DNA of 64,000 nucleotides from Notospermus geniculatus (taxonomy: Eukaryota; Nemertea; Pilidiophora; Heteronemertea; Lineidae). A model generated the notes under the pieces. The model was not told the DNA's origin and searched no databases. It saw only the letters and a list, made by a program, of their open reading frames with translations. The stretch spans positions 326,182 to 390,181 of the forward strand of contig NMRB01000192.1 in the NCBI GenBank assembly GCA_002633025.1, written 5' to 3'. Positions 24,942 to 38,179 of this stretch are shown here, in pieces; within the stretch, counting starts at the first letter, position 1; every line of letters starts with the position of its first letter. The position numbers and the translations under genes were made by a program.

Positions 24942-26439
24942 CCACTTCCTTTCTGAAAATTCCTTCTGTGGCCCTGGAGACCTCCCTTGACCTTGCACCT
25001 AAAACAGTAAAAAGCGATTTTTAAGAATGAGAAATATTTTCTAAGTTAAACCAGGATACCGTATACGTTTTTTCTGAAGTAAAAAAATCGACCTGTGAAG
25101 TTCAATCTTTTCTCTCTTTTCTAAACTCTAAACCACAGACATACCTCCATTTCGTTGTATTTCTACTTTATTCGTCACCCAAAACAGTCAGAAAAAGCGA
25201 TATTTTGAAGAAAAATATCCAAAGCTAAAATGTCGCAGGCCAATGTGGCAAAGCACTGCATACTTGGGATTCAGTGTCCGACACCAACCTCAATGTCAGA
25301 AGATCGATGTTGAGTCGGTCTCATTGACTAGTTATCGCTCTGCAACAGGCTGCTGCTCCAACCCGGATAAAACTGAACGTAAATAAAGGTGTTTATACAA
25401 GAGATCATCCATTGAACTTGTGCTTATCTCACACCTACTGCAACAGGGTGACAATCAATCGATGCCCAGAGGTTGGGCCATCGATTAAATTGGATTTTTC
25501 AACAGGACCGAAGTTAAAGCATTATTGGCCCTGAGGTACTGAGGAGGCCATCTCATGCTACTCTGACATGTTCCTCACTTGAATTGGATGTTAATTTACT
25601 TGCCCCTGCAATTGAACAAGCTATCAGGCACGACGGCTGACTGTCCCATGCAACGATTCCTTTGGTTGTACGAACATCCTTTCTCTGCAACCGTCGGTAG
25701 GGCCTAAAGACAAAAATTCGTAACGCTCGCTTACATGTATATTAATTTATGGTCAGGCCAAATTTCGGGTCGACCAAGGTGCCTCTGACCAACGAACAAA
25801 AGGTACAATGTAGTACGGACTTTCTTTGAATTGATTTATTTAAGATATTCATAGATTATGGTTATAGCGCCTTTCATCCAAGAAATATTTGTCAACTTGA
25901 TGGAGATCTTCAATGTCTTGTCACAAGGCATCGACGCCTTCTTTTGAGTATAAATGACAAGGATAAAGCAAGTTTGGAACTATCGTCTTTATTTCGTCAC
26001 CATTGCTTTGAGACGTTTGACTTGTTGACACTTCAACAACTATAAACTTGTCGTCCTTTGAAATAAAATGTTATATTATTGAATCTTGTCGCAAAAACGT
26101 TTTGTAGTACACTGTAAAACATGTGTGCAGCTATTAACCTACAACTTGGTGAAATATCAGTGCAGCTAATAAGATTTGCATTTTCTTTTGATGCAAGTTT
26201 GTGCCACGGATAAACCTTTCTTTAGGGGTTTATCATAGAATGGATATGGCACAGGTTATCGTTAAAATGTAGTGTAGGTACATTGAACTCTTGTCGACTT
26301 GCTGTTACAACATATACAGTACATGTATTTCAACCTCCCATTGGCTGTATTCAGTACATAGGCCTAAATAGTCAGTTGTTACTGTCAGGGAACATGACAG
26401 TGTAGTACCCGCGATACTGTACTTGATAAACAATTGTCA

Positions 26440-26700
26440 TCTACATGCAGACTGAATGTACAGTACTGGCTAAACGTGGAATGTGACATTGCGCTGGATG
26501 ATTAACATGAACGTGTAAAATAAGTGTACAGTACTGGCTAAACGTGGACACTGCCATTCTGGATGAACATGAACTTGTAGTAAACTGAATGTACAGTCCT
26601 ATATAAATGGGGACACTGGCATTCCGGACGAACATGAATGTGTAAACTGAGTGCACAGTACTGGCTAAATCTGGGGGTGTGCATTGGATGTACAGTGCTG
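26440..26700. repeat. Tandem repeat, unit about 65 bp, roughly four copies
   Basis: Each unit contains TGTACAGTACTGGCTAAACG followed by GGACACTG-CATTC-GGA-GAACATGAA-GTGTAAA. Copies begin near 26456, 26523, 26588 and 26650 and are moderately diverged. Confidence 0.75.
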
Positions 26701-27527
26701 GCGAAACATGAGTTTACGTTCAGGGGCCGAATTCATAATGTGTTTTAGCGAATTGTCCATACAGACACTGGAGTACACTCTGTCGAAGGTTTTCATGATT
26801 ACAGAACTCCTCTCCTCTCAGATCGATTCCCTTTGCATTTTTACACTGACACTGCTGTGCACTTACGTGTTCCAATTCAAAAGCAGTATAAACTTATGAA
26901 AAGAAATGGTACTTAAGTATGTAATTGCCTAAGTGGATATGTTACAATGATTTTCTACAGCTTTTGTCCTCACTGCATTAAAAATGCAGATTTGAAATTT
27001 GGCTATTGAAAATGTCTGTTTGGGTGATGATGTAAAAACAAAATAGGTATTTGCGTTACAATAGCACACGTTCAAGTATATTTTGCCAATACTCTGGATT
27101 GCTTTTGCATTTTCGGTGCAACAATTTTTGCTACTTTTCAGACTCGTATAGGATGCATGTGCATTATATTTTCTTTAAATAGCAAAACTGTTGCACTTAC
27201 ACCATCCCAAAAATAATTTTTACTCCTCGGGCACTTTTCAGTAACAAAACATCACATATGAGTACAGGAACCAGGTATTAACCTTGTAAGAATAAAATGG
27301 CTTAGGATAGGAAATGGGTCTCTGGACTAGTCAATCGCCCTGATATATTACAAATTGCGTTGGATATTCAAGTTGCGGTCATCAATGTTCACGCTAGCAT
27401 CTCACCTTGGTTACATTGGAGAACTTGTCAAGAGTTATTTAGTCCAATTTGTCCGATGTAGACAATAAAGTTGACAGGAGAGGAAATTAATAAAGAGCTT
27501 GGCAGGTTGATTCGGAAAATGTTGGGC

Positions 27528-27735
27528 AGCGCCATGGCGCAGTGGTTGAGAGGTGGACTGGTGATTGAGAAGCTTGGGTTCGATTTCCGGTCGAGTCGCC
27601 ATTCTGTAGGCTATGTCTGTAAGTATCAAGTGAAAGGTATGCCAATAAATTGCTCTTGAGCTCACCAGAAAGATTTCCGGAGAGACTGGGACGCCAATGT
27701 GAAGCACTAATAAGATGGAAAGCGTGATATAAAAG
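27528..27735 (+). mobile_element. tRNA-derived SINE
   Basis: The head GCCATGGCGCAGTGGTTGAG (A box) is followed by GCTTGGGTTCGATTTCCGG (B box) at tRNA-like spacing. The body contains CAGAAAGATTTCCGGAGAGA, shared with the fragment at 4840. The boundaries are estimated. Confidence 0.65.
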
Positions 27736-28868
27736 TGATCCACACTGAAATTCAACTCAGGTATATCACTGTTAGAAATTATTAATTTTACAGTAGTAAT
27801 TTTGCAGTAATTTTACAGATATTGCCTGCAGCAGAGTCCCCAGCACTTTCTGTAAATTTACATATTTTTTTTAATGGTATGATTCATGTTTTCCTGTATT
27901 GGTTGGACTCCATTGGACATCCCATTATGATGCCTTCTGAGAGCAGTATGAAAATATAATTTGGTCAGCCTCCAGTCAAGTCTCTGTTGACCATTTATTT
28001 AAGTCTGTACTTTTACAGATCAAGTCTGTAATTTTACAGATCCGTCCTGGGGACTCTGCTGCACAGATTTTCTGTAAAATCTTCTGTTATTTCTAACAGT
28101 GAGTACAAGTAAAGCCGTCTCCGAATTTCGTAAATTTTCGACCCCAATCGGGGTTTTCCTGACAGAGGAACTTTCTAGTAGAGATCCCAGGAGTGAATGA
28201 GCTGAATCCTAATTATGGATTCGTAGTAAGAAAGCCTGGAAAAAATTCAACTCGGGGGGGGGGGCTATGTTCATGATAACCATGTTGCTTACAAATCTAT
28301 GGAGAGTTCCAAGCATTGGAGCATTTCAAACTTACCCCACTCGGGTAAGTATGATTTTCGCTCAGAAACATGAAAATCTTTTCAAAATGTCCTCGCGACG
28401 GAAGAACCCCAGATCTCGGTCCCTATAGTTCCCCTCAATGGCCACTTGAGGCCACCATCCGCAGCGCCCCACCCCCCGGAATGGTATTGCCTCTTGCCAA
28501 AGACGACATCCCCTTCGTGTCTCATACACCACATTCTCCACCAACGCGCTTCGTTTGTGTATAAATCAGTCGCCTTGGTTACGAGACAACGATGTGGGTT
28601 AAGCCTCGCGGCAAATATAAAATACTACCATTTATAAAGGAATATATTTGGAAACGTGCTCAGGAATTGGAATAGATTACCAATAATTTTGAATAATCCC
28701 CCCAAAAATGGGTTTGGGTTATTTCCTTCCGGGGTAAACGATGACATTTTCGTTTGCCTGCAATGAACACAAAGATCTGCCATTCTTGTGAATACTGAGT
28801 GTAGGTGGTGGTGGGGGGGGGGGCTACGCTTACTTTTGACAAGAAACTGTCTTCGTGTGTGCACCTAC

Positions 28869-29042
28869 ACGTATCAACCCAGATATGGACGGTGTAACAT
28901 ATGTGATTGTTTTCCGTCTGCCAGTGTTCCACCTGCAGCGGCGACATTGACAACAGGGGACACAAACACGACGTGTAAATCTGTTTACGAGCATTTGCGG
29001 GACGGTCATCCAAGTCCATACAGTAGATGCACTTACATGTAA
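28869..29042 (+). pseudogene. Possible BED-like zinc-finger fragment
   Basis: An open frame ending at TAA 29040-29042 contains CNICDC followed, after a spacer, by VYEHLRDGHP. The C-x2-C ... H-L-x3-H arrangement resembles a BED finger, a module common in hAT transposases and their derivatives. No further transposase sequence is seen in frame and there is no clear start. It may be a relic or chance. Confidence 0.2.
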
Positions 29043-29636
29043 AGTAAAAGACGTCACTGCAGAATAAAGCCACGACCTTTTCACATTCCTTGGGTTCGTT
29101 TCGTATGGATCTCGGGGCAGGAAAATATCATGATCTGTCGCCGCAAGACATACTGTGACAGATATTAGTTGACAATTGGTAATCTTATGTCGTCGCCGAA
29201 TGTTGCCCAGCACGTTCGGGTCCCCCATGGTTTTCTCTTTTGAAGACAAAACGTAACACATACGTATCACGAAATGTCAAACACGCAGGGAGTACGAGAT
29301 ACAAGATGATAACATATTGTGAACGTATTGATTCTCGATCGAGATCAATGGTTTATTATGAATCATCTACACGGATTCCACTTATCAGTTCCACATCTTT
29401 CCCTTGCTATTCTACCGTAGTCTAGGTCTAATTACTTAATATTAGCGACGAGACCATTTTGGACTGTCCACAGGACTCACAGATTCGCGTGTTGACTGGT
29501 TCCCTATACTTGCACTGTGCGAAAGGAACAGATATTGGTGATGAAACCAGTCAAATTACATGCATGCGTCAACGAACTAGGTCCTTGGTCAAGGTCCATC
29601 CCTGCCAACACCATCTCTCATGCCATCATATTCCAT

Positions 29637-29922
29637 ATGTATTCGGTACCGTGGATATCAAGACCAGGGTCATATGAATAAAGACTAGTAAATGCTTTTA
29701 CATGAATTTTGCAATAAAAATGCACTAGGCAATGCTGTACAAATCTGAAGTAAAAGCATAGTCTTTTGTTCATGTGACCCCATATTCGGTAGCTAGGATA
29801 TCAAGATCATATTATTCAGTAGCTGGGATATCAAGATCATATTCGGTAGCTAGGATATCAAGACCATACATTCCGTAGTTAGGATATCAAGAACATATTC
29901 GGTAGTAGCGAGGATATCACGA
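29637..29922. repeat. 31-bp satellite (ATTCGGTAGCTAGGATATCA) interrupted by a MITE
   Basis: One unit (TATTCGGTACCGTGGATATC) lies at 29638-29664. Then comes the inverted-repeat element 29667-29780, then about five more units to 29922. Units diverge at a few positions. Confidence 0.75.
29667..29780. mobile_element. 114-bp inverted-repeat element, copy 1
   Basis: It begins GGGTCATATGAATAAAGACT and ends with the complement AGTCTTTTGTTCATGTGACCC. The interior TGCACTAGGCAATGCTGTAC is shared with the copy at 34101. Confidence 0.85.
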
Positions 29923-30365
29923 CTGACCTGACACCAACAGTTTCAGACCTCATACGTATGTTCTGAAACTATCCATATATCAATGGGATGATTCGTCACG
30001 CCTACAGTTTCAGAAACTGGAACGTTTTGAGGGTTAACCTGAAGGCGGTAGCAGCAATAACGCGACTAGTTGCTATGGTATAGTTTACCATTGATTATTT
30101 TGAGAACACGACAGTTGGCACCCACTGCCTCCATCCACTTACAATCAGCTCTTGATGATGTAAACTACAATGCAGGTTCATTTGCAGCCCTCTTGAGTCG
30201 AATGAGACCCTTGCCTGTTGGGGGACAATCTAAGGGGTCGTTAATGAGGGTTTTCATCAAACGTTCGCGATGTCACGTGTCTCTTCTTCGCAATCAGAAA
30301 TTAGCCCCTGGTTCTTATTGTGAATTGGGCCGAATACACTTGACCCTCTTTAAGCACCGGGTGGA

Positions 30366-30406
30366 GGGGGGGGGGGGNNNNNNNNNNNNNNNNNGGGGGG
30401 GGGGGG
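30366..30406. other. Poly-G tract broken by a 17-N gap
   Basis: A G run, 17 N (30378-30394) and a second G run lie together. The gap probably reflects failure to sequence through a long G homopolymer. Open frames spanning it are not trustworthy. Confidence 0.9.
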
Positions 30407-32674
30407 CTCTGCAGTGGCAGCGTTTGACCATCAGGATCCATGACAATCTGGGGCTAACCTTCCTGATGACAAGACACCAGATCGTTCCTGCTCAAAGCAC
30501 CAGATCTCATGACCTGCTCAAGACACGGCGTTATTCCATCAACAATGCAGTCTTGGAAAATCTTGGTAGACGGGAAAGAACTGCGTACAGATGTTAGGCC
30601 GAAACCAGTTTTGATATCGTATAAAAAATACTAAGCCAGACTTCCACCACCAGCGGATTCTTGGGGTCCACAAGCAAAGACAAGAGAGCAAGAAATCACT
30701 TGAAGTTGGTTCACAGTCAGCGTCGAGGTACATGTATGCAGGGCCTGACAGTCACGGACGAACACCACCGACCGCAAAAAATAAAACTACGTCAAAATTT
30801 ATGGAGTAGCCCAAGGTAACTCAATACAAACGGAATAGTGACTTGTGTGTAGATGACGTTGTCTTTAATAACAATAATGCCTGAGTACATATAAATATAG
30901 ACCCACAAGCCAGGGGCAAGTAAACAAACTTCTGATCTCGACTGAATAATATATGGGATAATTTTCTTGCCGATCTTTGCATTTCGAATACTTAATATGC
31001 ATAGTAAGGTAGAGAGGGGTTATATTTTTGAATGTAGTATACCTTAAGGACCTATTCAAAGGTATTTTATTGTTAGGATGTCATCAATGAATTGGTTGTG
31101 AGTTGGTATAGTGCGAAACTCCCTTGGGAAATATCAGGGGAACGTGATATTTCGCGTCAAATGGATTTGGTTTCAAAAGCAATGCTTCAGACCGATAAGT
31201 TGTTGAAGGGATTCCGGGTCAGGGAATGCAACACGTGTATTTGAAAATAAATTCCCCACTGCATAAAAACGCCATAGATATCCAACATAGAGCACAAAAA
31301 CGACACACAAAATGATAGTAAACGTAAAGTCTTCTCCGAATTTTGCATTTGCATTTGAGTTTCGCACTAAAAATTTGCATAAAAACACCAAATGCACTTC
31401 GTCACGTTCAGTGATGAGGCGGTGGACTGAATGGATGTTACGTCTTGAAAAATATGACTTACATGTAATAAATTCCTGGGGGACATGGATTCCTGTCACA
31501 CGTATTAAGTCATTGTAACCAAGACTTGTCGGGTTTGGGGCGTAATTTGTGGTCTTAACTTCTATTCCAAAATGCCTAAAGGTTTGGAATAAATGTCCTA
31601 TTATATGTTAACTGCTTGTGATAAAATTCCCAAATATAGGCTATTTATTATAACTGACCAGTGAGTCATTACATTACATGTAGTTGGGTCTCCAGACTAG
31701 CCAATTGCCCAAATACATGTACATGTGTATATTACAAATTGCATTGAATATTCAAGTCGTGGTCATCAATACCCACGCTAGCATCTCACCTTGGTTACAT
31801 TGCAAAGAAGCCGAAAAAGCTTATTAAGTGTGTTTTCCAATGAAATTGCACGTAGTACATGTATTCATGATATTAATAATCAAAGTATTTTTAAAATATT
31901 GCTATATATTTGGCATTCGTCCATTACCACAAGAAATTCCAAATCACTTTCGTATGTCATTATCAGGCTGACATTAAACAGATCCAAGCCACAGAAATTA
32001 GAATAACATATTCTCAAAATATAAACTAACTTATAGTTCATTGCTCCCAGTCGGTGGTGAAATTTTGCACCCAAAATAGACGCAACACAAAAGGGTTGTA
32101 TAACGTATTTAAGACTCAGTTGTCCCTTCCATAAAGGAAAAACGCCAAACATACCACTTAATATTTTTTTCAATCCTATCTATAAATCGTATTAAATTCG
32201 TCGATTTTCTCAATCAATGCCTTGGCGGGATGTGAGTAGAGGACGCTCAAAAGCTATAATCTAAGACGCCGGGTAGTCTACTGACCTACAGTCGAATTGA
32301 AAACTCTACCGTCCTCCTCTTTATAGTATCTTCAGTAGGCCCTTTAGAAATCGTTAAGAAGTCAATGAATGACATCTTTTGCTGCCATTTCCTTCAATAA
32401 ATTTGAGATAATGATCACATGTTCTTTATGCACACATTTTCGAGCTCAAACGTGTGATTAATGACACCATTTAGGTAACAACTTGAAAAAGAGGGCTATT
32501 CGTATATTTAAGGGTAAGTTATTTATGTCCAATGACAGTGCGAATGCGGTCAACTTGTAGACACTTTCCTATCATAAATCTGCGAATTTTTCCCATCAAT
32601 CCAGTCACCTAGAAATAACGTCACTTTGTTGAAAAAGACATGTAAATTCTACGGATTGTTCGTGTAGGCTAAAG

Positions 32675-33434
32675 TTAAAGCCACACAATACTGAATTCAG
32701 AAAGGGCTTACGTCCTCCGACGTTTAGTGTGGTGTAAAATGTACTGTGGTCTATATGAATACGTGAGAGCTCTGCCTGCAGTTTTTTCGAGGTGCACTGG
32801 AAACCAGATCCTGATTCTTTGATTATCAGCATAAAGGAATCAACCATAAAGGTTCAACTGACAAATTTAGCATTTTATAAATGTGGACAATATCCCTTTA
32901 AAACCCAACAGATTTGCATTCTGACGTTTCCATGTGATAGGCAAGACCCTTCTGCACATTCACTGCAAATTTTGTTGAATTCCGACTAGTTGATCTTATG
33001 ATACAAAAGGTCTGAATTAATGAGAACCCCACGAACGATGTGTGTTCAGGGTCATCGGTGTACATTTGAATAGGCTGACGTACATTTGTACATGGAACAC
33101 TAATTGTGCTGAAAATAGCTCAGTTATCGTCAGAAATGGAATTCAAAGCATCATGTTGGCAGGTTCATGTACCTCTTCACCACAAAAAAAGTTGAAGCTC
33201 GTGCCTATTACGTAAAGCCAAAATTCAGGCAGTGAGAGACATCTGGTGGCAACACAGGAAGTGTATCCCTCAGTAAGCTCATCGTTCGCAGTTAAACCTT
33301 TATGGTTGATTCCTTTATGTTATCAGGCAATCATTTTGGGGACCTTTTTCACGATGCTATGAGACCTCTACCTACCTGCATTCTCCTAACACTTTAAAAA
33401 GTGTACCGTAAAATTCAATACAGTGGGGCTTTAA
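32675..33434. mobile_element. TTAA-bounded inverted-repeat element
   Basis: The left end is TTAAAGCCACACAATACTGA and the right end TTCAATACAGTGGGGCTTTAA, imperfect complements that include TTAA at both ends. A second inner pair (AAGGAATCAACCATAAAGGT near 32834 and ACCTTTATGGTTGATTCCTT near 33296) is also inverted. TTAA ends are typical of piggyBac-type elements, but no transposase is present. Confidence 0.6.
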
Positions 33435-34100
33435 ATGATCAGAAAAGTTCTTGTGTGTACCCAGTCTCTGAGTACATCATGAAATGTCGGCAGCGAGTAA
33501 TATTGATATTTTTAAACCTTTAGTCAAGAAGGGGAAGATTGCGGGGAATCTGTCTGTGGATGATGTTAGTGTTGTGTTGTTCAAAAAGTTTGGAAAAAAA
33601 TGTTCCAGTTACACGCACTTAACGCTATCATGTTATTCAATCCTTTATTTTCGACTTTTTTATTTCTTCCTCATTGTTTTTTCTCTTAAAACACGTGAGT
33701 TCACGCCTCGATAGCCTCTGATATTTCAATATCCCATATCAATATACCTGTGAGTACCTTGAGACTTGAAAACAATACTTGGCCATGCCTGTTTTCGATA
33801 TTTTAATTGTGCTTACTGAATAAGCCCACGGGACTATAACAGCGTCGTTTCTGAATGGATTGGTGTTTCGGCCGAGTGGCACTTATCATGGGCTCAAAAC
33901 TCCATACTCCAATAAGTCCTTCAGGTTTTGGAAGCCGACCGATGAGAGGGGATACCGCACAAAAGCATCATGATACACGCACACGGTCCAGAATTCTGAG
34001 GCTGCTGACAACGATACACGTCATAGTGGCATGTTTTGACTACTGTAGAGTACATGTTCATATTCAATTCACTACGAAAATCGCCCGGTCAGTGATAATG

Positions 34101-34219
34101 CGTCATATGAATAAAGACTAGCAAATTCTTTTACTTGAATTTTGCACTAATACAAATGCACTAGGCAATGCTGTACAAATCTGAAGTAAAAGCATTTGCT
34201 TGTCTTTATTCATATGATC
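34101..34219. mobile_element. Inverted-repeat element, copy 2
   Basis: This is the second copy of the 29667 element: CGTCATATGAATAAAGACTA at the left, GTCTTTATTCATATGATCC at the right, with the same TGCACTAGGCAATGCTGTAC interior. Confidence 0.85.
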
Positions 34220-35580
34220 CAATGTCCTCTCTCATAAAAACAGCACTTTTTCGTTCAACAGTTGGTTCCAGCTCTTTTATTTAAATAACTGGCTTAAGCT
34301 CTTAATCAAAACAATTGACTTTAGCTCTTTCATCAAAACCATGGTTTGAGCTCGTTCATTAAAACAGTTGGTTTAGCTCTTTCATTTAAACTACATGTTT
34401 GTAGTTTAAGATTTTTCATTAACAATTCGATCAAGTTATTTATAGCAACTGATTTAAGACCCATCAAACCAAAAAATCTCTGATTAAGCAAGAATTTTTT
34501 TTCAAAATTGTCCCAAAATGGTCTAGGATGGATTACAAAACCATTACGGTAATTCGGTGAAAAAAACTTTTTTTGCTGCCTAAGCAAGAAAAATGTTTTC
34601 CCAAAATTGTCCCAAAGTGGTATAGGATTGATTAAAAAACCATTACGGTAATTCTGTGAAATTTTTTTTGGCTGATTAAAGCGTACATGTTCTTAACCGG
34701 ATTAACAGCATTAGATATATCAGAGCCTCCATATGGTGGTCAGATATACATTGTACGATTAACATGACTGAATGTGACATAAAAATCTATAGATGATATC
34801 ACACTGGGTGACAGCATGGCGTCAGTCAGTTGATAAAGTAAATAGGGAAATCATTTGTTATCTGACTATCAGCCTTACACGAGAAATTAAAAAAAATAAA
34901 AAATCTGACAAATGGTAGCATTCATTCTATGGGTGTTTTACAAGGCCCCGGAAAAAAAACACGACTTACAAAATAGCAGTTTGATGTTCCCTATTTTATT
35001 GCTGATACATAATTACATGTGAATGATATTTTGAATGGTGCATTGTGGCCTCATGTCATTGAAAGTATACTGTTCGCGATGGGTTTGTGCAAGTCACAAG
35101 AAAAAAAAACGTGATTTAATAAAATATCTATTATATAGATCTTTACCATTTTAAAAAGACGTTATTACAGATTGAAAATTATTACACTGTACATGTAGTT
35201 TGTATTTGAATGGAGCGTAATTGGTAGTAGACGTATTGGAGTACATGTATCATTCTCTAGTTCGTATTTTAATGGACATAATGAAGTCACGACAGCATTT
35301 TGTGAGGCCATCTCTGCTGGATTTCCCTCAAATAATCCTAAAGTTTTATGCTTACAATTGGACAGACGGAAAATAATGAACTGTAGGCCCATGCACTTCA
35401 CTTGTCCGTCAGTTTAAGCTACCGATATTTTGGGCCTTCCCGCACACATTTGCATGTTAACTAGAACTTCGGAGACGAAGTTAAGTAATATAATACAGAA
35501 GAGCCTTTCTTTACATTAAGTTTTAATCTAATCAATAAATTTCATAATCAATTTAGTGAAACATTAAAATATATACTGAC

Positions 35581-35705
35581 CTGTAATCCCAGAAGGGATA
35601 CTCCTTGCTTCCACTTTTCTTATTGCCGTAATTTCTTTGTATAAAAGTTGTGAGGAAGTCCGCTTGTGAGGGCGGATCCTTGGCGTAGTCTGGCTCAGAA
35701 GCCAT
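35581..35705 (-). CDS. Candidate first exon of an unidentified gene
   Basis: ATG at 35705 opens a 41-codon frame (MASEPDYAKDPPSQADFLTT... ending KSGSKEYPFWDY) that stops at a good donor, TTACAG|GTCAGTAT, leaving phase 2. Composition and the sharp donor suggest a true coding first exon. I do not recognise the protein, and no downstream exon in the right phase could be found to the left, so the gene is unfinished or decayed. The six-unit 38-bp repeat begins at the start codon itself, so the 5' UTR or promoter is made of repeat. Confidence 0.4.
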
Positions 35706-35931
35706 TGTTTTCAAGTGTAGGTATCCAAAATCACATAGCGTATTGTTTTCAAGTATAGGTATCCAAAATCACATAGCGTATTGTTTTCAAGTATAGGTAT
35801 CCAAAATCACATAGCGTATTGTTTTCAAGTATAGGTATCCAAAATCACATAGGGTATTGTTTTCAAGTATAGGTATCCAAAATCACATAGCGTATTGTTT
35901 TCAAGTATAGGTATCCAAAATCACATAGCGT
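35704..35931. repeat. 38-bp tandem repeat, six units
   Basis: Six units of ATTGTTTTCAAGTATAGGTA... at exact 38-base spacing (35704, 35742, 35780, 35818, 35856, 35894) differ by only one or two bases. Homogeneity this high suggests recent expansion. Confidence 0.95.
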
Positions 35932-38179
35932 ATCATCAATGAAACTGCTAGCAGTTGACTTTGTGTTTATCTCACTTATTCCTTAGTCCAAATCATGCAC
36001 AACCTACGAATATCAGTAAAGCAAAGATGTTGCAGTAACTGCTTTCCTAATCCTTTTCAGATGTCGCACTTTTCCTTTCTGAAAAATAACAGACTGTTTC
36101 AGAGACACTGCTACTCTTCTTTTCTGTCAAACCGACTGATCATTGGCACTCGTATGAGTGGTACGCTTTCGGCTGTTCCGACTTCTCCAGATTTGACGCC
36201 ATTGACGCACCAATGAGCACGAGGCAAAACACCTGCCGGAAACACCCGATCGATATCCGATCGAGCACGAACAACCGAGGCCGGTCAGGGTATCGGTAAC
36301 TGAACAAATAAGTTGATATTTACAAGTCCTATGTTATCTGCTTCGAATATTAAGCAACGTTCTAGCTTATTTATTGATTTGGGTATTTGTGTAGGCAGTA
36401 AGCCCGTCACCAATGTGTCCGCCAAGGGCTGAATAATTAAAAGGCGACGTTGAGAGTACTTTATGACGTCAAGCTCGCGTCTTTTTTTTCAATGAATCAT
36501 ATGTGAAATTCCGTATCTCTTGTCAACACGGGTTCCCCGCTTAGTTGTGAGTTTTGGCGTGTGTTCTGGTGTAACAGTGGCACGTTTGGTATGAAGATAT
36601 TGGGCTATTTTCAAGCACCTGTCAAATTTCGGTGCACTCGCGGGTGAATGTCCCAGATATAGTTTTGATCATCAGAGTTGGCCTACTAGTCCATCAAGTC
36701 GTCACTGTACTCCGAGTTCGATTTGAAAAAAATAGAGAAAAGTCAGAAGACATGTATTTTGTTCTCATTTACTCTTCTTATTGGCCGATAACCTTGGACG
36801 TAAAGTATTGTTCCTGTCATTTTGATTAAAGCTTCGTGACTAAGTTACTTTTTACGCTTTACAACATGATGACCAAGCGACCTCCCTTCTACTCTTAGAA
36901 AGAAATGGCCTCTAAAAAACCCCTCATGGGCAAAAAAGGTGTTTTGAAAACCCAAGAGGCCGTTGATCATCATGAAAAACCACTTACATGATTTTTGAAA
37001 CCCTAAGGATTCAAACTTTCCAGAAACCCCCGTGAAGAATTCCTATCTCAGAGTGCAGACCACGTCCCAAAATATCGGGAGGGTACCCACCGAAGCATGC
37101 CTCAGATAAAGCGCCCGCGACTGTAGACTGATCTGTATCCAAGGTAGGCCTAAACGGAAATCAATGATCAAATGCCATAATACTGGCTTTAAAAGCTCAG
37201 AAGGAACGTAAATTTTATACGATGCTTATATGTTCCACACAACTGCCATCTTTTGGGACAACGATATACTAGTGAGTAACGCGCTACTTCATATCAATTG
37301 TCCATGAAAATCCCCTCTAATGCCCCCACGATCACACACTGAACTAGTCATGTAGTTCTTACATGTAGGCCTAGTACGTTCTTGAAAATGATGCCGAACG
37401 GGCTCAAATTGTGTGCGAACAGAGTTGACGTAGTGGCAACTTTTTGCAGTCTTTTTACGAACTTCATGGACGGGCTCGGACGGGAAGGGTGCTCCAGCAC
37501 ATCGAGACATTATTTTCACCAACGTTACACGTTCTATCCCGTTTTAGGATTTTTTTAGGACGGGACAGGACGTTTTGAGAACTACTTCAGGGTGACAGTA
37601 CGCTTAAGTAATGGTATATTCTAGACGTCCTGATGACGAAGATCGGAATAAACCTCGACGTAGTACTAACCAACCGTGACCAACATATCGACAAAGCCAT
37701 TCATCCGATGTCAACAGACAACAATGAAAAAAATAGGTCATACAAAGTTTTCTTTGAAGATGTCAATGACACCTTTCAGGACTACTTGGAATCAACGTCT
37801 GGAGTGCCTTAATATTCCGGAAGTTTTAAAACATTGCCAAAATCACTGATTTTGATTGGATTTTCATGGTGAAACGAGGAAGTTTGATTTTATGAAACCA
37901 TGCCGATCGTGTCTGGTTTCGAAATCGTTGGTTCAGATTCTTGCTTCCTTTCCATGAAAGATTGAAAAGCATTTTCGGAAGTCAACAAAAAGTACTGTTT
38001 CATAGTCTTTCAGATTTTAAGATTGTGATAAAGGGCTAAAGAAATTGTAATAAAGTGCGCAAGCCAATCCTTTGACTGCAATTTGTTACATAAAAGGGCT
38101 GTCGCTGTTAGGGTACTCACAGTGCCAAACGACATCATCTCGGATTTCGTTCAGTACAATCTGATTATTACCTGATATC
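35932..38179. other. Interval upstream of the receptor-like gene
   Basis: I see no supported exon. A CATAAAAG word at 38090, about 90 bp before the receptor-like ATG, could serve as a TATA-like element but is weak. A minus-strand open frame at 37289-37522 has protein-like composition but no splice support. Confidence 0.45.

Larger units (their letters stand above)
20784..35580. other. Long gene-poor interval
   Basis: No multi-exon gene could be built on either strand in these 14.8 kb. Repeats account for part of it and are listed separately. The rest is AT-rich unique-looking sequence with short open frames lacking splice support. Two dispersed repeats also recur elsewhere: 27316-27425 matches 31686-31806 (GCTAGCATCTCACCTTGGTT), and 28110-28205 matches 43622-43715 (GAGATCCCAG...GTGAATGAGCTG). 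A 25.5-kb segment (ATGTTCCTCACTTG) has a partial match near 45.3 kb. Confidence 0.5.

Noticed and set aside
30070-30597. A 175-codon frame
   Set aside because: It crosses a 17-N gap inside a poly-G tract and has no protein-like features.
31173-31499. A 108-codon minus-strand frame with a hydrophobic stretch
   Set aside because: No splice sites, no homologue recognised and no supporting neighbours. A hydrophobic segment arises easily in AT-rich DNA.
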